From NCBI GenBank assembly GCA_945903655.1, contig CAMDOY010000022.1:1-20279 (forward strand): a stretch of DNA of 20,279 nt, in the 5' to 3' direction. This DNA is from Rhizobium sp. Q54. GTDB lineage: Bacteria > Pseudomonadota > Alphaproteobacteria > Rhizobiales > Beijerinckiaceae. How positions within the stretch are numbered: the stretch's first letter is position 1; each line of letters opens with the position of its first letter. A program made the position numbers and the translations under genes. The notes beneath the pieces were generated by a model. The model had not been told where the DNA came from and ran no database searches. It saw nothing but the letters and a program-made list of their open reading frames with translations. Shown one piece after another: positions 15,946 to 20,279 of the stretch.

Positions 15946-16290
15946 TCACACCGCGAAGCTCGTTCCGCAACCGCAGGATGCGGTGGCGTTGGGGTTTTCG
16001 ATCTTGAAGCTCTGGCCGATGAGATCATTGACGAAATCAATCCGCGACCCCCGCAGGAAATCCAGCGACACCGTATCGACCAGAACCACCGCCCCCTCGC
16101 GCTCGATCACGAGATCGTCGGCCTGACGCTCCTGCGTCACATCGAAGGCGTATTGGAACCCCGAGCATCCCCCCCCATTCACGGCGACGCGCAGCATGGA
16201 TCCCTCGGGCTCCTTGCGCAGCACTTCGAGGATGCGCTTGGCGGCGCGCTCGGTGAGATCGACGGGGAGGGCTTCAGCAACTTCGGTCAT
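15946..16290 (-). CDS. erpA: Iron-sulfur cluster insertion protein ErpA (A-type carrier)
   Basis: An A-type carrier that delivers Fe-S clusters to apo-proteins in the cytoplasm. At 114 residues it has the same length as E. coli ErpA. The three cluster-binding cysteines are present: Cys42 in NGGGCSGFQYAFD, and Cys106 and Cys108 in SCGCGTSF near the C terminus. The start at 16290 is preferred to an in-frame upstream Met at 16332 because the protein then matches family length and AGAGAG lies about 9 nt upstream. It is divergent from dgt, an arrangement common in alphaproteobacteria. It could equally be called an IscA paralogue, but the DPxSL-like VDTVSLDFLRGS stretch and the C-terminal tail favour ErpA. 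Confidence 0.92.
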   Translation of the reverse strand: MTEVAEALPVDLTERAAKRILEVLRKEPEGSMLRVAVNGGGCSGFQYAFDVTQERQADDLVIEREGAVVLVDTVSLDFLRGSRIDFVNDLIGQSFKIENPNATASCGCGTSFAV

Positions 16291-16394
16291 GGGCGATGCT
16301 CTCTTTGGACCCCCGGGCTTGCCACGAGTCACCGCCCAGATATAAGCGCTGACAGGCGCGCGTTCAACGCACCGCTTTGTGAGAGGGCCAAAGA

Positions 16395-17615
16395 TTGAGC
16401 ATGCAGCCCCCTTATTCCGCCAATCACGCGCCCTTTGCGGTGGACTCGCGGCTGAGCCGGGGTCGGCTGTTTCCCGAGGCGCCTTCGCCCACCCGCACGG
16501 AATACCAGCGCGACCGCGACCGCATCATCCATTCCACCGCCTTCCGCAGGCTGGCCCACAAGACCCAGGTCTTCGTGCCCCACGAGGGCGACCACTACCG
16601 CACGCGTCTGACCCATACGATCGAGGTCGGCCAGATCGCCCGCGCCATCGCCCGCTCGCTCAGGCTTGACGAGGATTTGGCGGAAGCGCTGGCGCTGGCC
16701 CACGACCTCGGCCACACGCCCTTCGGCCATACGGGCGAGGATGCGCTGGAGGAGGTCATGGAGCCCTATGGAGGCTTTGACCACAACGCCCAGGCCCTGC
16801 GCATCGTCACCCGCCTCGAGAAGCGCTACGCCGATTACGACGGGCTCAATCTGGCGTGGGAGACGCTGGAGGGGCTGGTCAAGCACAATGGTCCCCTGCT
16901 GCAGCCCGATGGCGCGCCCATTCCCAAATACGCCGCGCGAGGCCTGCCCATCGCGATCCTCGAATTCAATGGGCGCCTGCCCCTCGATCTCGCCAGCTTC
17001 GCCAGCGCCGAGGCGCAGGCGGCGGCCATAGCCGATGACGTCGCCTATAACGCCCACGACATCGACGATGGCCTGCGCGCCGGGCTCTTCGCCATCGAGG
17101 ACCTGCGGGCCGTCGATTTCGTCGGCGACCTCGTGCGCGAGATCGAGGCGCGCCATCCGGGGCTGGAGCCCGGGCGCTTCGTCCATGAACTGGGCCGACG
17201 CCTCATCACCCGCTTCGTGGAGGACGCCATCCGCGAGGGCGGCGAACGCCTGGCGCAGGCCGCCCCGCAAAGCGCCGCCGATGTGCGCGCGCAGGATCGG
17301 GCGCTCGTGACCTTCTCCGCGCCCATGCAGGCCGCCGACAAGGCCATCAAGGGCTTTCTCTATCCCCATATGTATCGCCACCCCCGGGTGATGAAGGTGC
17401 GCGTGCAGGCCGCCGAAGTGGTGCGCCGCCTGACCCGCGCCTTCCTCAAGGAGCCCGCCCTCATGCCCGGCGAATGGGCTCTGGCGGCGCAGGCGGCCAG
17501 GAGCGACGAGATGCGCGTGGCGCGGCTGATCTGCGATTACATCGCGGGCATGACCGACCGCTTTGCGCTGGCCGAGCACAGGCGGTTGTTTGGCGAGGCG
17601 CCGGAGCTGCGGTGA
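16395..17615 (+). CDS. dgt: dGTP triphosphohydrolase-like HD-domain protein
   Basis: A dNTP triphosphohydrolase of the HD superfamily that splits dNTPs into nucleoside and triphosphate. The 406 residues include RDRDRIIHSTAFRRL at about 39–53, HEGDHYRTRLTHT with the first metal His74, AHDLGHTPFGH with His103-Asp104 and His107/His112, and DDVAYNAHDIDDG near 215 with the final Asp. The length is that of the shorter alphaproteobacterial Dgt type. TTG 16395 has GAGAGGG 7 nt upstream; ATG 16401 two codons later is equally possible. In many alphaproteobacteria argS follows dgt; here it does not. Confidence 0.93.
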   Translation: MSMQPPYSANHAPFAVDSRLSRGRLFPEAPSPTRTEYQRDRDRIIHSTAFRRLAHKTQVFVPHEGDHYRTRLTHTIEVGQIARAIARSLRLDEDLAEALALAHDLGHTPFGHTGEDALEEVMEPYGGFDHNAQALRIVTRLEKRYADYDGLNLAWETLEGLVKHNGPLLQPDGAPIPKYAARGLPIAILEFNGRLPLDLASFASAEAQAAAIADDVAYNAHDIDDGLRAGLFAIEDLRAVDFVGDLVREIEARHPGLEPGRFVHELGRRLITRFVEDAIREGGERLAQAAPQSAADVRAQDRALVTFSAPMQAADKAIKGFLYPHMYRHPRVMKVRVQAAEVVRRLTRAFLKEPALMPGEWALAAQAARSDEMRVARLICDYIAGMTDRFALAEHRRLFGEAPELR

Positions 17616-18326
17616 GGGGGCCATGGGCTGCGCGCACAGATAAAGCCCGCACGCGAATCCGCGCCGGGTTGATGGGGTCTGCTTGCCCCTTTGGGAGGGG
17701 CGGGGGGCGCCGTTTTGGCGCTGGTTGAGTGTTGGGATGATCGCCTCGCGGCGCCCCCTGCACGGATTCTTCGATCAAGGCTCCCGCTCTTGGCCCAGGC
17801 CTCGTCACGCTCCAGCCTCTGGCTGAGGGGGAGCGGCAGGCCCTGATGGGGCGAGGGGATCCCTCCAGGGATCGCCTTTCCGCATCTCAGGTTTGTGAGC
17901 TTCATCAGCTCAGACCGGTCATAGTGCCGGACGGGCGGGTGACTGGGCGTACCGTCAGCGGGAGGAACCCCTTTTGACATATCCACCGGCGGCCAGCCGA
18001 TGAATCACGCCTTTTGCGTTGATCGCCCGAGAAGTGGCCTCCGGTAGGCCACCCCGCAGGAACCGCTCCCCACCCACCCGAATACGATCGCTCGCGTCCA
18101 GTCCCTCATGGGGTGGGGATGGAGGATTTTGTGGGCGATGTTGGGTGAATTGTAAAGGAATATTTTCTTTAAGGCTCGGGTTCTGCGGGAGCGCCTTGGC
18201 GGAGCGCCAAAAGCATCTTAACATAATCACCACTTTGGATTCATCCTGCCTCGTAGAGGTGGCTAGCAATGGTCCTCGGTCGTGTAGTTGCGCACCTTGT
18301 AGAATAACATTTTGAAGAGGCTTAAC
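17616..18326. other. About 700 bp without a convincing gene after dgt
   Basis: No frame on either strand looks like a conserved protein; the readings available are Pro/Arg/Ser-rich. Visible structure: hairpin GCCCCT/AGGGGC (17685–17701), hairpin GCGCC/GGCGC (about 17707–17721), a perfect 16-nt palindrome with arms GATCCCT/AGGGATC (17860–17875), and TTGGCG/CGCCAA around a GAG loop (18196–18210). GC content is high until about 18120 and then drops, marking a possible island edge. No tRNA-like fold was found by eye. Confidence 0.45.
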
Positions 18327-18779
18327 ATGTTTAACCTGATTGCGTGGCTGTTCGTCGCTTACACCCTTGGTGTTATCATTGTGAGTATTGATAGGGACAA
18401 AGATGATCCTCTGATTGTCGCATGGTTGGGTGGCGGTTTTTTAATTTTCGCCGGGTATGTCGTCCCCGTTATCTTCGTGTGTCACCTAATTCTTGAGGCC
18501 GTTGACTTCACACCCATCATAAATTCTTGGGCTTTTGCGGAGGCCAATATTCTGAAGAGCATTAGAGCGGGCTCTTTCGTTGTGATCCCAAAAGACGCTT
18601 CGGATTGGGAACGTGCTTTTACAGGGTTTTTTATGTTGTACGCAGCCTATGGATGTTTTGTGGTGCTTTTAAGTGCTTGGTTTTTCATGAAGTTCATCTT
18701 CAGCCTCTTTTTCGGATCGCCGCCGGTTAGTCATCAGCCAAGCGTTCGAAACGTTGATAACGGCAAGCCGCAACCATGA
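18327..18779 (+). CDS. Small three-pass membrane protein of unknown function
   Basis: Not recognised. The 150 residues contain membrane segments at about 3–20, 30–57 (long, perhaps two tight passes) and 100–128, with a loop containing Trp68 and Trp94 between the last two. The start ATG 18327 is chosen because GAAGAGG lies 6 nt upstream; TTG 18312 in frame is unlikely because it would sit on that ribosome binding site. Codon use is AT-richer than dgt, suggesting acquisition. The small ORF at 18794 begins 14 nt after its stop. No function can be assigned. Confidence 0.6.
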   Translation: MFNLIAWLFVAYTLGVIIVSIDRDKDDPLIVAWLGGGFLIFAGYVVPVIFVCHLILEAVDFTPIINSWAFAEANILKSIRAGSFVVIPKDASDWERAFTGFFMLYAAYGCFVVLLSAWFFMKFIFSLFFGSPPVSHQPSVRNVDNGKPQP

Positions 18780-18793
18780 ATGGAAGGCGAAAG

Positions 18794-18946
18794 ATGGCCG
18801 TGGCAAATCGCTTCAGAGATCTGGTGCAAAGCCGGGTAGCGTGCGATCCTGATTTTGCGGCGGCGCTGCTGAATCTGTTTGGCGTGATCAGCTATCTGCA
18901 AAGAGAGGCGGGCGTGACCTTGCATGTGGCGGCGGCGCAGGGGTGA
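18794..18946 (+). CDS. Possible 50-residue protein downstream of the membrane protein
   Basis: ATG 18794 has GGAAGG (18782–18787) exactly 6 nt upstream, the best ribosome binding site in this part of the window. A further in-frame ATG at 18776 overlaps the preceding stop as ATGA. The product has FRDLVQSRVACDPDFAAALL at residues 7–26. That resembles the opening of small alphaproteobacterial antitoxin or DNA-binding proteins, where F-x-x-x-V-x-x-R with DP-x-F-x-x-x-LL is common, but the second half (GVISYLQREAGVT) does not continue that family. It could be a complete small protein or a fragment. Base composition is GC-rich, unlike both neighbours. Confidence 0.4.
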   Translation: MAVANRFRDLVQSRVACDPDFAAALLNLFGVISYLQREAGVTLHVAAAQG

Positions 18947-18966
18947 GGGGGCAGGGGGGCGCGATC

Positions 18967-18988
18967 AGGCGGGAAAAACGCGCCGCCT
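18967..18988. repeat. GC-rich hairpin, possible dispersed repeat or terminator
   Basis: AGGCGG (18967–18972) and CCGCCT (18983–18988) form a perfect 6-bp stem with a 10-nt loop that contains A5 on the plus strand and T5 on the minus strand. It lies about 40 nt beyond the stop of the minus-strand ATPase, so it could end that transcript. The adjoining 18989–19027, with repeated TGAGC/GTGAG words, has the feel of a repetitive extragenic element. Confidence 0.35.
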
Positions 18989-19029
18989 CATGGAGTGAGC
19001 GAAGTGAGACTTGGGGAGCCTCGAAAATC

Positions 19030-20279
19030 TCAAACAATGCTGCTACCGAATATATCTTCTCTGAGTTCTGCGTAGGTGCGCATTCCACGCTTGATTAATA
19101 AACTAAGAACAGATCTCTCGATTTCATAAGCGTCGTTCCCTTGCTGGTACAATTGAATCAATGGCTTAATTCTTTGGATGAATTTTCCGGATGATTTTTT
19201 GAAATCGTCCGGAGGGTGTCCAGCTTCAATAGCGTCTTGGATGCATGCCTTCTTAATAGCTTTTACATCGGATTTTTTTTCTGGAAACCCTTGTTGTGAG
19301 CACAGGGCATCAAGAACTTCATCATCATATAGATAACTTTGAATGTTTCTACGTTTAAGTACGCGGTACCCTTGGTTTTCTAACTTCTTTATTTCTGCTT
19401 CACTGTGATCATCGCGGTCGATAACTGGAATGACGTTGATCCCTTTTGCAATCTTTTGAATTGTGGCCATGATGGCCATCCGGTCGGTTTTGACATCTGT
19501 AGAGTTGCCTGCTGCTACAAAATCAACATCAATAGTGTCATTTTTAAAGATATTGCTATAGCAAACAGCATCATGTTCCTGGTTCCCCGCTATTGAAGAT
19601 GTAAGCGGGTTGCCTTCGCAGACGACAATGTTTTTAGGGACAACTAATTCGGATAAATCATCCAATGCGACATTAAGTACACTTCTCCAGAATTCTCTCG
19701 TTGGTTTCGTTGGTTCTATTATTGTAGGTAAATCAAAATTTTGGCCCGACATGTCAATGAAACAGACGTCTTGGGGTTTCTGCTCATATAAATCTTTCGC
19801 TTTTCTCATCATTCCTATCGAATGTGTGGCTATCCACATTTGTGTCTCGTCTGGAATTAGATCGAACAATTCAGTTAAAAGTGCACCTTGTAATGCAGTG
19901 TTCATATGACTCTCGGGTTCATCGATGCAGTAAACGGTGTGCTTGAAGCTTTTTACCTTCATATAAAGGTCCAGCAATAAATCGAATGCTGATTTTTCTC
20001 CTGCAGACAGTTGTACGTAAGGCAGTCCTTCTTTTGGCCCTTTTTTAAAGAAAAAGGTTCTGTCCGTGTTTGGGTTTCCAACGCTGTCTAATTCCAAATT
20101 ACCTTTAAATACGCGATTTAATGCCGCTGATATTTGCGATGATTCGATATTAAAAATTTCCCCAATCGAAATATTGTTGTTTTGTAAGTTATAGATTTTA
20201 TCTATCATGTTTAAATTAAATTTTATATAATTTCTACTTAATGCGCCGTCCTGCTGTACCAGTCTGTCGATAGGGGTGT
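19030..20279 (-). CDS. OLD-like ATPase with C-terminal TOPRIM-type domain (N-terminal part outside window)
   Basis: The frame stays open to the window edge, so the start and the Walker A region lie beyond 20279. Numbered from the Met at 20208: ABC-type signature LSAGEKS at 67–73, Walker B VYCIDEPESH at 92–101, and switch motif ATHS at 127–130. A TOPRIM-like metal site follows with Glu198 in NIVVCEG and Asp264/Asp266/Asp267 in VIDRDD, then RRNIQSYLYDDEVL near 288–301. This is the ATPase plus nuclease-fold layout of OLD/GajA/AAA15-type proteins, often anti-phage. Its AT-rich composition (A/T-rich third positions) contrasts sharply with dgt and indicates horizontal transfer. Partners, if any, should lie past the right edge. 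Confidence 0.8.
   Translation of the reverse strand, partial: TPIDRLVQQDGALSRNYIKFNLNMIDKIYNLQNNNISIGEIFNIESSQISAALNRVFKGNLELDSVGNPNTDRTFFFKKGPKEGLPYVQLSAGEKSAFDLLLDLYMKVKSFKHTVYCIDEPESHMNTALQGALLTELFDLIPDETQMWIATHSIGMMRKAKDLYEQKPQDVCFIDMSGQNFDLPTIIEPTKPTREFWRSVLNVALDDLSELVVPKNIVVCEGNPLTSSIAGNQEHDAVCYSNIFKNDTIDVDFVAAGNSTDVKTDRMAIMATIQKIAKGINVIPVIDRDDHSEAEIKKLENQGYRVLKRRNIQSYLYDDEVLDALCSQQGFPEKKSDVKAIKKACIQDAIEAGHPPDDFKKSSGKFIQRIKPLIQLYQQGNDAYEIERSVLSLLIKRGMRTYAELREDIFGSSIV

Noticed and set aside
17537..18269. Minus-strand frames of 149 and 104 codons after dgt
   Set aside because: Both are Pro/Ser/Arg-rich, one overlaps dgt, neither has a ribosome binding site or a recognisable domain, and they cover palindromes. 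They might be remnants, but a gene call is not supported.
5911..20279. Methyltransferase and OLD-like ATPase as one defence system
   Set aside because: They are about 11 kb apart with housekeeping genes (aspS, maeB, erpA, dgt) between, so a shared operon or island is not supported.

Overview
The window is GC-rich chromosomal DNA, most likely from an alphaproteobacterium and probably of the Hyphomicrobiales. The reasons are the ppk–ppx–rnd and erpA/dgt neighbourhoods, a MaeB-type malic enzyme fused to a phosphotransacetylase-like domain, and an AspRS that looks non-discriminating. TGA serves as the ordinary stop. All assignments come from reading the sequence; no database search was possible.

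Layout. 1–2770: the 3' part of polyphosphate kinase followed 4 nt later by exopolyphosphatase, a polyphosphate synthesis/degradation operon. 2782–3963 (minus): RNase D. 4114–8736: an accessory block between rnd and aspS with a small ClpP/crotonase-like protein, a TauD/TfdA dioxygenase, a beta-class DNA methyltransferase with a C-terminal Mrr-like nuclease domain, a heptamer repeat with an inverted copy, and a TctC-type periplasmic binding protein (minus). 8894–13090: aspS and maeB. 13091–13890: an AT-rich leader and an orphan two-pass membrane protein.

13881–15945 holds two adjacent damaged genes on either side of a nickel/cobalt regulator. The PfkB sugar kinase (minus) is split by one extra G in a G7 run. 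Next to it, divergently, lie rcnR, with a C6G7 palindromic operator just upstream, and an rcnA-type efflux gene with an in-frame TGA at codon 16, where E. coli RcnA has Trp. 15946–16290 (minus) is erpA and 16395–17615 is dgt.

After dgt, where alphaproteobacteria often carry argS, there are about 700 bp without a convincing gene. Then comes a lower-GC stretch with a three-pass membrane protein, a possible 50-residue ORF with a good ribosome binding site, a GC-rich hairpin, and an AT-rich OLD-like ATPase/TOPRIM gene (minus) that runs off the window end with its Walker A part missing. This has the look of a genomic island, possibly related to phage defence.

The most interesting signals are: the AT-rich target-recognition segment inside the GC-rich methyltransferase; the promoter whose -35 box lies in an inverted repeat in front of it; the two lesions at the nickel locus; the heptamer repeat; and the OLD-like ATPase island at the right edge.
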